Shown here piece after piece: positions 47,624-58,906 of a stretch of DNA of 64,000 nt. The stretch spans positions 568,001 through 632,000 of the forward strand of contig JALECJ010000255.1 in assembly GCA_023515745.1 (NCBI GenBank), written 5' to 3'. This DNA is from Amoeboaphelidium protococcarum. Its lineage: Eukaryota > Aphelidiomycota > Aphelidea. Under the pieces are notes generated by a model, which was given only the letters and a program-made list of their open reading frames with translations, did not search any database and was not told where the DNA came from. The translations under genes and the position numbers were made by a program. Within the stretch, counting starts at the first letter, position 1, and each line of letters opens with the position of its first letter.

Positions 47624-48217
47624 ATGGTAATCATACTGGATTACTATGGCATATTGGGAGTATCGCCGTCGGCTAGTTAAAAAGAAATAAAAGATGCTTA
47701 CCGCAAGCTGGCATTAAAGCATCATCCGGATAAGAATACAAAAGACAAAGATGCTAATTGCAAGTTTTAGTATGTAAATGAAGCATATGCCATTTTAAGC
47801 GATCAATCTCTGAAACAACGGCATGATCAAGATCGCAGATCCGCTGGAACAAAGTTGTACAATCCCCTGTCATCTCAATAATCTCAGGGATCCGAATATA
47901 ATTACGAGCCAAAGGTGGATGCAAGTAATGTATTTGGAAGTGAATTCGAAGAAATGTTACGTACTGAACTTGGATCCGGAGATGGGAAGGGATACGTGTG
48001 GTCTGTAGTAGGCGCCGTGTCTGGCCTTGGACTGCGATTCATCATCTTTAACATTCCCGGGGCATTGGCGGGATTAGCGATTGGTAGATAGCTTGGAAGT
48101 ATCAGAGACTAGCACGGCCGTAGTGTTGTGGAGGTGTTTCAATCTTTGCCAGAGAGTGAGCGCGTCAAGATACTGACAGCTCTCGCTCACAAGCTTTTTG
48201 ATGGCGTTCTCAAGTGA
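47624..48217 (+). CDS. Type III J-protein with glycine-zipper membrane segment (tandem copy 2)
   Basis: 197 aa, collinear paralogue of the preceding gene: J domain [20 protein letters not shown] with HPDKN intact, same VDASNVFGSEFEEML block, same Gly-rich hydrophobic hairpin ([17 protein letters not shown]), same C-terminal LFDGV-LK end. Differences are spread along the protein, so the duplication is not very recent. Copy 2 uses more TAG/TAA (for example SASQKEIK, GRQLGSIRDQHG) than copy 1. Confidence 0.82.
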
Positions 48218-48418
48218 ACTATGACGAGATTAGTTGATAGCTTTAATTCACCAATTTTATAGAAACATATATGCTAGAACAATAAATTTTTAGAGTATTA
48301 GAGCCTCATAACATACTGTACATCAGAAGTAATAATCATAATTTTAGACCAAAACAAATTAAAATATAGCTTTTTTCTATTTCATTTCACCTTTTCAATC
48401 AATTATACAAGTGCAAAT

Positions 48419-50069
48419 ATGGATCAAACGTTTACGGACGAACAAGTCGATTCAAATCTTACAATTCCTTTTACATTGAGTTAGGATAAAGAGGACGGTA
48501 AGCTACATTTGTTGGTCAGACCGGATGCTAGAAGGCTTCGTAAAAGAGTAGTTGTCACTGGTGATAAAAATGAGTTTAGTAAGTGTTTGCTTACCGGTCC
48601 TTCAGGCGCTGGTAAATCTCTTTTGCTTTACCTCTGTGCATTGGACTGCATTAAGAGTCAGAAATGGCTAGTATAATACATTGCGGACATTAAATAGTTT
48701 GATGGCGTTAGTGACGACATTTGTGCTCGTACTATATTAAGAATATTACTCAAATATAATAAGAATGTCTTCTCCACATATGAGGCCAATTGCTAATATC
48801 TCAAGAAGATCAAAGATTTGGCACTTAAAGCGACTGATGGATCACACGACCCTAAGGCTGCTCTTACATTAATTCATCAAGAGTTTTTTAGAATATGCGA
48901 GCTCCCTGTATTTGTTGGTATTGATCAATGGAATTGTTTACAATCGACTTCTGTATTTAAGCAGGACATGTTGAAGGGTCTCTTTGGACATTTTTCAAAG
49001 TTTACCTTCAGGAAAGGGTATGCCATGCTGGCGGTCTCCTCTTCATTTAATGTTCAAATGTCTGAAATGTTTGGGGATTTTGACGGTGGTAGGGCGACAA
49101 TTCAAGTTCCTGTGTATTCGAAGTCTGAATGGGATTTAATTGTCTCGGATTATCGCCAAAGGCAAGTATTTCCACCTTTAAGCGACACTGATTTGTTGGG
49201 ATTGACTGGTCGTGTACCAAGACTTTTGGCTACTGTCAAGCAGAGATTTATTGAAAAATGAATGCAGCTGGACTGATCGTGATTATCTATACTTGAGGAA
49301 AGCCAATCGAGATTATTTTGCCCATCGCGTCAAGGCTGTTATATCTACTAGAACTAATGAAAAGGATGTTCTAGAATTCTCCTGTCGCGTATGTATCAAC
49401 AACTATCAATCATCTCATGTTCCGTCGACTTGGATCGATTCTGGTTTATTTGAAGAATTGAGTGATGGTTCTGCAGCTCTTATAGCTCCTGACGTTATCA
49501 ATGCAATGTATGATATTGTAGCGACTAATTTGGATATTGTGATTCAAACGTTGACTAAAACTGATGCAAAAGGATATGCTTTTCAGATGTTCATTCAAAT
49601 GGGTCTGGAAAGAGAGAGATCCTTCCAGTTTCCTGTTGCCCGCTTGACTGACAAAGTAGATGAAGTGGATCATTCAGAGCATATTGATATGCTTATTTCA
49701 GAAAGAATTGTGCAGCAAAGACCACAATCTGGAGAAGATATTCCGAAATATCCGGACAATTCAATGATTATCTGCTATAGTCCATATCAGTCAGTAGCAG
49801 ACGTGGTTGTCTATTCTGGAGGGTTCATCAATTTTATTTCTATATCTATTAGTTCGTACAATGTCCACCGTACTAAATTTGGCGATTTGTTTACTGCAAA
49901 GGTTGGAGATACTGGTCATACACCATTATCCTACTATTGTTTAGATGCTCCTCCCTCGTATAATGCAGGTCGAATAGCTGGTCTCACAAGAATTTCTGAC
50001 AGTTAACAAGGATTATTCGCTTCATCTTTATCACCCTTGATACCACTAAACACAATCCAGCAACAATGA
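48419..50069 (+). pseudogene. RHS/Crinkler-type P-loop NTPase plus REase-like gene, frameshifted
   Basis: Part 1 (48419-49261, 280 aa): P-loop ATPase with Walker A LLTGPSGAGKSLLLYL and Walker B-like ELPVFVGIDQW, then a lid/winged region ending RVPRLLATVKQRF. It stops at TGA 49259, but the protein resumes in the +1 frame (ECSWTDRDYLYLRKANRDYF) to TGA 50067, about 265 aa, with a possible PD-(D/E)XK-like strand pattern (SVADVVVYSGGFINFISISIS). NTPase followed by a divergent REase is the layout of RHS/Crinkler-type elements. Removing one A from the AAAAA run, or a +1 slip at AAA-TGA, joins the halves. Type set as pseudogene because the frame is broken as read; a recoded gene is the alternative. 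Confidence 0.6.
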
Positions 50070-50375
50070 TGCAATAAGGAGCCGGACACGTTTATCGTAT
50101 AAATGGCGAAGCGCTAACAAAGTTTGGAGACCCCAGGTCGTTCCTAACGAGTTGAAATTATTCGCATTCAATAAAGATATTTCATTCCAAGAGGGAAATA
50201 TTGTGATGGTTTACGTGTTCTATTGCCCAGAGGTTCCTACATCTACTTCAAGTCTTCAAAGATCCTTGTGCTTGTCTATTCATCGAGATCATCTAAGTAG
50301 AGGCTTTATCAGCAAAATAGTTTTAAAAGAAAATTTTATTTTAATCTATTTTGATCCCAAATTATAGATATCACT
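50070..50375 (+). pseudogene. Probable detached C-terminal remnant of the NTPase/REase gene
   Basis: A third frame continues in protein-like sequence (VVPNELKLFAFNKDISF, IVMVYVFYCPEVPTST) up to the start of the convergent Mdv1-like gene. This resembles the terminal beta-strands of the same element family, so the gene seems to carry a second frameshift or an unrecognised intron between 50005 and 50100. Not enough to draw a gene. Confidence 0.3.
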
Positions 50376-51986
50376 TCATAATTCCCATACTTTAATCACA
50401 CAATCATTACCAGCACTGAGGAGTTTTGAACCGCGGAGAGCGACAGTATTTACACGCGTCAAGTGTCCTTCAAGCTAGTGCCTTTGATGTGAACCAATAG
50501 ACAATGTAAAATTACTAATCACATCTACAGCACAGCTATCACCAGCAGCCACAAGTCTTTACGTGGCAGCACATACAGAAAAGTCCAAGAAGCCTTCTCT
50601 AGAATCAGAGCTATGCGTTGCAAGAGGATCCAGAGAATCTTAGCTGAGGCGACGTAAATCTTGAACCTTGATCGTACCATCCAAAGATGAAGATATGAGT
50701 AAATGATCCAATTATTATACTTTAGTCACTGGCATGGTATGGGCACTAATATCAATTGATTGACGATGAGAAGAATCTAAACATCTAACATCAAATATCC
50801 GAACATGACCATCATGACTACCACACACCAAAGTACCGTCCGTATTGAACTAAATCGAATTCACACCTTGATACTAGAATGCCAAATCAGAATTATCAAA
50901 GGCCATAGCTTTCTTTGAGAGTAGTTATAATCCAACGCCATCAGATAGTGCGGAATTGTTATTAATCTAATAATGAGAATCATACGGACTATGCACAGTG
51001 TTATGAAGTATCGGGTCATGTTCAGACTGGAGATGAATTGAAGATTTGACAGAGCCAGATTCGAGATCATAAACTTTGATCAGATTATCTGCACCACCTG
51101 AAAGTAATAGATTATTCTAGCGGCACACATCGACACATTGCACTGAACCCAGCTGTCCATCAAAGACGCGAATAAGATTATTCTACCGAAGTTTGAGAGA
51201 CGCAGAATTACCACTTTAAAATACGGGTAGTCGCCACATCTTCAACAGACAATCATCTCCGCCACTAAATATTATATCATCGCTCATTTTAATACACCTG
51301 ATGGAGGAATCATGAGCCTGAATTTTACGAATACAATTAAATGAAGCCAAATCGTAAACGCGGAGTTCACCATCTTCACCTCCGGATACCATTAAACCTT
51401 GAGGATCCTCAAAATCTAATGAATTGATAGGCCGGCGATGTCCAGATAGAGTCTTTATACAAGTACTAGAATAGTAACTCTTTGTCGGACCAAGATGATG
51501 GCGGTGCTGGCCGGAGGTGTGATCTACAGACTCTAGTGATGCATCCGCAGACGTGATACTTTACACAGATTACTCCTGTATGGCATTCATATCAATACTG
51601 CACTGAGACCCGTAATCTGCACGGTCAACCACCTGGTGCAACTGTTACTATGCATCCAAAAGCTAAAATTACAACGTGGATATCTTGGAAGACAGAAATG
51701 CAATCTTATCCTTCAACAGCTCAGCCTTCAATTCATCTTTACTGTAATGAGATGTGTAAGAATCTTGATAATCGTCCAATGAACCATCATTATCATCCAT
51801 CTCTATAGGCATGTATTCAGGATACATGTGCTAAAATTCAGAATACAATGTGTGCGATGAGATCGAGGCATTGTCACTACTTTTAAAGTCCATCATATCT
51901 GTTTAATTACGGTAATCCCGCGCACCACCTGTAGAAAGTAGTGTACTTTATGAGCTATTCAAAGAATTACTCTTATCCCGGCGCAT
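50376..51986 (-). CDS. Coiled-coil WD40 protein, Mdv1/Caf4-like
   Basis: 536 aa, single exon. Ser/Gln-rich N-terminus, a coiled coil (ELKAELLKDKIAFLSSKISTL), then seven WD repeats starting CIKTLSGHRRPINSLDFEDPQG. Repeats are degenerate but regular (SGGEDGELRVYD, SGGADNLIKVYDL, SSSLDGTIKVQDL, SAGNDCVIKVWEL). This architecture and the GH...LDF...P.G first repeat suit the fungal mitochondrial-fission adaptors Mdv1/Caf4, which bridge Fis1 and Dnm1; other coiled-coil WD proteins remain possible. TGA 50376. Confidence 0.6.
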
Positions 51987-52375
51987 TTTTGGGTACTCTT
52001 ACAGGTTTGATTAGTGTTACATTTAGGAAAAGGATTTCTCTCTGTTTCTTTTCAAAAACAAAACAAAGCGGAAATGATGAATCGCCGCGTGGAATTTGAT
52101 TCACCTAAATGAATTAAAATCGGATTTGGGATCACAAGACTGAGATTCAACACGTTTAAATATTGATGTCTCTATAATGAATAGTACACAGTTCTTTTTC
52201 TAGACGTGCCTCAGTACTTTATCAGTGATGATGTCCAATAGAATTACACTCTTTGCCAGAAATAGAAACTATTAAGCTTAAAATAGTATCGACTGATCGA
52301 TAGAACCGGCCAAATTACAGTACTAGCTTTTCTACTTGCTTATTCACAAAAAGTATATACCTTAAAATTCTCAAA
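51987..52375. other. Divergent intergenic region
   Basis: 389 bp between the Mdv1-like and F-box-like genes, transcribed apart. AT-rich with one GCCGCGTGG word near 52085; no ORF or RNA gene that I can support. Presumably holds both promoters. Confidence 0.3.
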
Positions 52376-52828
52376 ATGACTTTACCACTAGAAATAATTC
52401 AGTAGATTTCATTGCAGGCCGTAAGTAATGCAGATTACGCGTAAATGATTTTAACATGCAGCGCAATGCGTCGTTATCTACAATCACCGCTGAGATTGAA
52501 ACAATTGATGATTGAAAAGTTTGACGGCGACTACGCGTTTGCATTGCTGTATGTGATTTAGCGATATGATACGCATGATACATTTAAACTGATTTTTGAG
52601 TAGCTGTGTATGGATCTGAATGGTGTAAACTGCAAGACGTTGGATGGCACGTTGTTGAGATCTTGTCTGAGTGTCGAAAAGCCCGTTGAAGCTCGGTTGT
52701 TGTTACTACGTGCGATTCAACGGGCGAATGCATAGTGCAATGATGACACTGTCAGTAACAATTTAGATATAGAGCAGTTATCCAGTTGGGCAGGACTATG
52801 CTTACACACAAAGAAAGCTCAAGTATGA
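52376..52828 (+). CDS. F-box-like helical protein (150 aa)
   Basis: Starts LPLEIIQQISLQAVSNADYAQM followed by a Cys-Ser-Ala helix and basic loop, the spacing of an F-box (LP..I...I......D......C). The rest is helical with ankyrin-like turns (FDGDYAFALLYVIQRYDTHDTF) but no repeat consensus. A likely SCF substrate adaptor of the short fungal kind; assignment weak. TGA 52826, only 53 bp before the stop of the converging carotenoid oxygenase gene. Confidence 0.5.
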
Positions 52829-52880
52829 TTATACCCAAAAGTAATAAAATTGTCCTTTATTTCATATAAAATCATATCTT

Positions 52881-54607
52881 TCAGGCATTTGAAGACTTTG
52901 GATCGAACACGCCGTGAAAATTGTAGTTCATTACCGTCCCTAACCACGCACGCGCAACTTCAGTCATGGATTTCGCATCCAAAATGATTAGATAACTTTC
53001 TGCTTTCTCATGATCCAAAATTACACTCAGAATTACGCCATCATCTTCACTATCGCCTTCAGGATTAGATATAAAGATTGGCTCTGCTGGAACTCCTCTT
53101 CCTTCGGGGCGATAGACGGCAATCACATTGTCACCTCCCGCAATCAATTTCTGAATATCAATCTTGATTATGCAATTAAACAGCTACTCAACATTAATCT
53201 TCTAGCCTCCGACTGCGTACACGTATTGTGGTTATCTCTAGTAGAAGGCGTCATTAATTCTGGGAAGTTCGAAGTGATGTTCCAGTGGATAAATTTTAAA
53301 CGACGCTTCAGCAACGGCGCCAGAACTACCAGATGCAACATTAGGCAGAGTGATGCGATAAAACTCTGCAACCGTTCTGCTCATATCAGCTTTGCGAGAT
53401 AAATTTTCCACAGTAAAATCATCATTGACAGCAGAGGACTAATAGCCACATAGATCAATAACAACATCTCCATCCAGATCAAACGCGTTAATAGTGTGAA
53501 ATACAAAATACGGATCGGAGCGATAAGTTTTCACAAGTTTGCTGGTACTACGGTCAAACACGTAATACTTTACACCTTCCTCAGGCAACCATTAGAATTC
53601 ATCAGACAAATTTTAACTATACAGCATAGTGAGTGGATTTTTAACAATGTATGGCTAAAACAAGATCACCAGATACGATTACGTAAGGGCGAAACTGTGT
53701 ACGTAGGATAGAGACACGTTACTAACAGTTTCAAACAGGCGGAATTTCCCACTCTTTTCCACAGAGAATGCTGTCAATTTGTTCACTGCTCCAGCTGATA
53801 GTGAGAAATTAAAATACTCGCCAGTCACTGGATCGCTACAAGCATGAGAAGCGCTAAACTATCCATTCAACTAAGGGTGAACTTTGGCGTAGCTCTTTAC
53901 AGACTGAGAGATCAAAGTGTCTTTGTCCATGACATCATACATGTTCGCATCAGTTGTGATCACCAACTTGTTATCGCCCGACTAAGTGACACCAGGCATT
54001 TACGCGTAAGGAACTACATTGATGTTTGGCGGGAGCTTGGAAATCTTGAGTACACGCTTGAATGCTTGAAAGAACTTGCCATACAGAGTGACGCAAGGAT
54101 CCTCTGGCTGTTTGCCCCAAAAGATCATCGACTGAGGATCATTCAGAAACGTCTCACCAACCTTTGCTGCGTTTCCTCTTCTACTGTACTTGACCGTAGC
54201 ACTATATCCATCCACCTCAAATCTGTGAATTAGCTGCAGACCATCGAACCAGTGTGCAAATTGTCTTTACTTACCAGTAGCTTCATCCTTTAAGACAAAC
54301 TATCCTGGACCGCTTCTACATTCTAAAATCGGTTTTGTTAGAAGTAAAGTGCGACGATGATGATATCCTTACCTGAACAATACACCTTTCAACCATTTCG
54401 GAATCTGCCCAGACACTTTACATAATGCCGGTTCATGAATCTCTGGATAAGTCTAGAATCCTAGATCCAACTCAAAAGTCATTTATTGAATTAGGGATAT
54501 TATTTATCAATAAGTTACGTATTGTTTTATCAATTGCGACTAGAAATTACGCGGCTTGGATAATCAAACAAATGTTTACGCTGCGCCTCACCAAAGTTAA
54601 ACGCCAT
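52881..54607 (-). CDS. Carotenoid cleavage oxygenase (RPE65/BCO family)
   Basis: 523 aa; exons 54607-54551, 54452-54373, 54315-52881; introns 98 nt (GTAATT...TTCTAG) and 57 nt (GTAAGG...ATGTAG). The family seven-bladed propeller is readable: QIPKWLKGVLFR / SGPGQF, FAHWFDGLQLIHRFEVDG, iron-ligand His sites in FSASHACSDP, LSYVHSFALTQSYLV, YFVFHTINAFD and the last blade NYNFHGVFDP. All four Fe(II) histidines seem kept. Suggests retinal or apocarotenoid production, for example for an opsin, or breakdown of algal carotenoids taken up as food. First exon is short and its junction is inferred. Confidence 0.88.
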
Positions 54608-54960
54608 TTGATCACTGGCAGCTATGATTACGCAATGAATTTCCCAGTCCCATTTCGGTCGGATGACCGCGAAAAGTTTCTGCACTGCTTCCTCTTGATT
54701 TTAGCTCCGGCACATGAATACTGCTGCGTTAAGTTCTAATATATGCGTACTCTCTTACCCAACTTGCTTGTGGTTAATGCTGTGAAATAATGAAAGGCTG
54801 TTCTCGGTGATCAAACGTGAAATCCTAATAGTAATCCGCTGAGACACATACCCAAGTTAGTCTAGCTAATCAATGTGCATACATTCAGGGCTGTTTGTTG
54901 CCAGAAGTTGTTTCGCGTCTACTGAGCCTTTTAGAAGAAACTAACTAATTAAGGCAAAGT
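54608..54960. other. Divergent intergenic region
   Basis: 353 bp upstream of the carotenoid oxygenase and of the ORF at 54961. Contains a GC-richer patch near 54650-54680 (CGGTCGGATGACCGCG, partly palindromic) and a CGCGTC word at 54918. No ORF or RNA gene identified. Confidence 0.3.
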
Positions 54961-55320
54961 ATGGCCTTTGCTTTTTGGATAGTATCTGCCATCACTGCGA
55001 TCGACAGGTTTTGGACTAGTTAGGTTGAGGACTGAATATCCCTGTCCGGTGCCAGAGGTATTAAGTTTGTATTCTTCAAACGATATTTTGAAGCAATTGG
55101 AGAAGAATACCATGCCCTGGCGCTGCGATCAGTTTATCTTGCTGCGCTGGCCGCCAAGAGACAAGGTGGTGACTTTCTGGAGGTGGCGAGAAATACATTA
55201 CGCCTCAAGATGGAAATGCTGGGGTAGATCAATTAAGACTACCGTCCAGAAATGTCCAATGCTCTGAGAAGGGAGCTTATTGAAGGCGCAATATCAGATG
55301 AGTGTAAAGCTGAACTTTGA
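54961..55320 (+). CDS. Unidentified small protein with an in-frame TGA or a tiny intron
   Basis: ATG 54961 begins a hydrophobic helix (FAFWIVSAITAID) and the same frame continues to TGA 55318, with one TGA at 55033. The second part is clearly protein-like: FVFFKRYFEAIGEEYHAL, LAALAAKRQGGDF, PEMSNALRRELIEG. Splicing a 48-nt segment (55008-55055, GTTTTG...GCCAG) would remove the TGA and keep the frame, joining AIDR to GIKFVFF, but the donor is poor. Looks like a small mitochondrial membrane or LYR-like helical protein; not identified. Confidence 0.4.
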
Positions 55321-55441
55321 AAAATGCCAGAGTCGATAAATATTGTCGGAATGAAGATGGCGATGAGGCTCGACTAGTATAAATAAAGTTTGAAAATCAT
55401 GAATGAATAGACTTTATTCTACTGATGAACTTGAATTACTA

Positions 55442-55740
55442 TCAGGCTTTTACACTTTTACAACAATATTATATTATCCACTGTGAAGTAGACTGATCTT
55501 CCGCTGACCGAAGGCGTTCATTGTTCTTAACGAGTCGGCGAACTACGGCAGTATCTCCCCTTTTCAAGGCGTTTACTAGTCGGTGTGAAAATTCTCCACT
55601 TCTACTCACTGAGCAAGCGATTTGAATTTAAATTTCTGGATTTATTCTTTATGCTTATCTTAGACAAGCGAAGACTATGTTGTAAGTGATACAGGCTTTA
55701 ATGCGATGGATGATTAAGATAGCAGTGCTTCTAATGACAT
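55442..55740 (-). CDS. Possible small protein antisense to the hydrolase start, frame-broken
   Basis: ATG 55740 reads 44 residues (MSLEALLSQSSIAL ... KFKFKSLAQ) to TGA 55606; a second frame, minus one, then reads SGEFSHRLVNALKRGDTAVV ... to TGA 55442. The second half lies in otherwise empty DNA and looks like an ankyrin-type or helical protein. Joining needs one inserted base. The first half overlaps 40 bp of the hydrolase N-terminus on the other strand, which makes one of the two starts doubtful. Low confidence. Confidence 0.3.
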
Positions 55741-56834
55741 TTCCCCTATATGCACCTGTTGCAGCTTTGTATTGGCTCAAGGCTTACGATTCCGTTCTAA
55801 AGACTTACCACTTTCCTCACTCTGAATTACTCCTGTATGGCTAGATACGACCACAAAGTTTACATGAATTATTACTCTCCATATATGAATTCAGTCTCGT
55901 TATAGCAAAGACTTATTATGCTGTTGGTGACTAATTACTTTTCTGGTTTGGCAATTATAATGTGCTGAGACTGGGTGTTGATTACATGAAGTGTTATTAC
56001 GATTACTGGAATGGAGTTGTTGTCATACGAGAGTACCAAGTGCGTGATGATAAATCTGATATACTTCTGGATGTCTATAAGTGTGCATAGCAATAATAAA
56101 AATCTAATGGGTCAATTAGAGTACTGATCTTTGTATATGGCGGTGCTTGGTCGTCCGGTACCAAGTCTACATACTTCTAGTTAGGAGTTTGGTTGTGCAA
56201 AGCATTGAAACAATACAATGCTGTTATTATTCCATAGTATGACGTGTATCCAAATGTCAGAATAGAATCTATGGTTCGTCAGGTACGTGATTCAATTCTA
56301 TATGTACGTGAAATGTATGGCAGCAGCTGTAAGATTGATCTGATGGCTCACTCGGCTGGTTGTCACATTGCATTATGGTCAATATTGAATTCAGAGGGTA
56401 AGGTGCCCAAGTTGCACAATCTCGTATTATTAGCTGGAGTTTATGATATCAATTAGCATTATGACTATGAAAAGAGTCGGTATGTTCATCATTTAAGTGG
56501 AATGTGCCGTAGTATGGGCTCTACTGATCAAAGTATGCTCAAATGGTCACTGATCGATAGAGAGACGATTAAGAAGTTGAAGGATGGTCGCGTGAATGAG
56601 ATTCATATCTTGCATGGAGATAAAGATCTTACTGTTCCCATGGCGTAAAGTGTTTAAATGGCTGATTTATTACAGTAATATTCTGTAAAATGTAATCTTA
56701 TCACGGCCAAATAATTAGATCATTCTGCTGTTGTAATGTCACTAATGTCGCCGCTGTGGAATAGATCATACATGAAGTCTTATGGCTTTGATGCCCGCGA
56801 TTACATGCTCTAATATCTATAAACATTCAAATGA
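55701..56834 (+). CDS. Membrane alpha/beta hydrolase (prenylcysteine methylesterase/formamidase-like)
   Basis: 377 aa, single exon. N-terminal signal anchor (IAVLLMTFPLYAPVAALYWL) and a second weakly hydrophobic region, then an alpha/beta hydrolase: LIFVYGGAWSSGTKS (oxyanion HGG-type motif as YGG), DLMAHSAGCHIALW (nucleophile Ser in AHSAG), acid HILHGDKDLTVPM, and His in QLDHSAV. This arrangement matches isoprenylcysteine alpha-carbonyl methylesterase and kynurenine-formamidase-like enzymes. An in-frame Met at 55734 is an alternative start that avoids most of the antisense overlap. Confidence 0.8.
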
Positions 56835-56928
56835 ATAACGATAAAAAACTAAATATTTACTATAGATGTTCATTTTACAAAGCTCAAGATTCAATGGAGA
56901 AATCTCAATTCAAGTGAGTCTCTCTCTC

Positions 56929-58683
56929 TCACTACTGTTAGAAATCAAATTCAGACCTGAAAAGGGACAGGTCGGCTCCATCAGATGCCAGCTGTACCAA
57001 ATCGTGTCTGCCCATGAGTGAGAACGTTCTCCTCAATGTCTCCCACATGTTTCCACTCAGCTTGATGCTCTTATAGTCGTTGTGAACATTCAAAGCACTC
57101 AGAAAGTGCTCCGCAGCTTCTTTATAACAGCCAATGTTCATACAACTGACACCGAGATTGTACCTGGCACGTATGAACTGCGGCTTGATTTCCAATGCTC
57201 GATCATACGCAGCTATAGCCTCCTCCGACTTTCCACTATTGGCCAGAGTGGCTCCCAATCTATTCCAGAGCAAATAGTCATCTGGTCTCAATTGTAAAGC
57301 CAGGCGGAAGCAATCGATACTCTTGTCAAATTGTCCAGTATTATAGAACAGTATGGCGAGACCAATCTAAAGCTCCGGATCAAGAGCATTATTCTACTAC
57401 TTTCTAGCAATCTTTAGGTACGCGTTGGACAAACTATCATACAATTCATAAATGGGCAGATTCGTATCATCCTGCAACAAATCGGGAGCCAGCTACAGTA
57501 CATCTTGGCGATACTTGTGACTAATCCACTACTTGAGGACACCAAATGCCTAATCATCCAAGCCTTCATTAGTATAAGAGACTGCTAGTGCTAATAGCGC
57601 TTGTAGATTACCAGGATCTGCTTTAACGGCCTTTTACAAAGCTACAATTGCAGGGTCCTCCTTCTCATTCTCAGCCTGGACAAGGCCAAGTTGGAGCCAT
57701 GCATCCGAGTTTTGCAAATCCTTCTACACGGCGGCTTCATACGCCAAAGCAATGGTAGTAAGAGAAGCGGATGCCTCCTTCTACAAACGCATACCTTCTC
57801 CATAAGGATCCTAATGGGTGAGGAATGGATTATCCTACTCAAACACGTAATCCATGTCCTTATACTTGTCCGTCATGCTACCAAAGGTATCTGTAGCCTG
57901 ATCCCAATTTGGCTGAGACATTAACGCTTCGCCTTTAGCATTAGCCCAGGCTTAATTGAATCCAAATTCATCATCATAACCATCAGCGAATTTATTATCT
58001 TACAGCTTCACGTCTTGCCACGCACGCTCCAACTGTTCCATCTGATGATCAATCTTTTACGCTTCCTACCACGTACTCTCCATCTCATCCAGCCTCTAAT
58101 TAATCTCTTACTCTGACCATTACTTCTGACTTCCAGATTACAGGCTCTTTGAATCCAGCGATTGATCCCAAATACGGTCCAATGTCTAGGATATTTGCAT
58201 CTCTTTTTAGGTCAGCTATTGGGCAGATGGCAGCTGATAAGAGCTAAATTCATCCACAAAATCAGTAGATCTTGACTAATATAGTGAAGATGGAGCCGGT
58301 ATAGATGAACCGAAATCATAATCACGAAACTGTTCAAGATTAACATCCGGATTATCAAATCTCATACCAGCAAATTCCTAATTCCAATCACTGGTAACAT
58401 TACGCAGCGGCTGCTTACCTTGCAGCTTGCCATGTTATTATTATTACTATTACTACTATTAAGGCTCGGAGGGACTCTGCTTAATGTTAGATTGTTACCA
58501 AGCCTAATCAAATTCAGGAGAATACGCGACTAGTTGCTGCTGTGATTACGCAAGACGAGACTTGCGCTACTATGGGAGTTCTCTGTGCAAACCAATCTTA
58601 TTGAAAGGCTACTTGATCTTGTTCAGTGGATTATTTAATCCAGAGCAATCACCTGTACCACCGCTACTACTTCCACTAAGCAT
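56929..58683 (-). CDS. PEX5: PEX5 peroxisomal targeting signal 1 receptor
   Basis: 584 aa, no intron. N-terminus DCSGLNNPLNKI carries the conserved Cys used for export monoubiquitination. A Gln-rich disordered region holds several W-x-x-x-[FY]-like motifs for Pex14 (for example DWNQEFAG, QPNWDQATDTF). Then the TPR array: ASLTTIALAYEAAVQKD, AWLQLGLVQAENEKE, DYLLWNRLGATLANSGK, RARYNLGVSCMNIG, and the end helix. Together with the other lipid genes it implies functional peroxisomes. Gln is largely TAG/TAA in the N-terminal half; ends with QQQ (TAA CAG TAG) and TGA 56929. Confidence 0.95.
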
Positions 58684-58906
58684 TATTTTATATTTAGATT
58701 CGTTATAAATCCTATTGAGACTTGCGCGCGGTAATACTGTGAAATAGAAATGAAAGCCGATGACAAAAGGAGAAGAAGACGCATTACCGGTACATTAAAA
58801 GTTACCCAAAAGTTGAGCCTCTTAACAGTTTATCAACGTGCCATCATTTGAGTATAAATGACCAATTAGTAACAATTAGATTACTTGACGTCTTTTGTAT
58901 TTAAAT

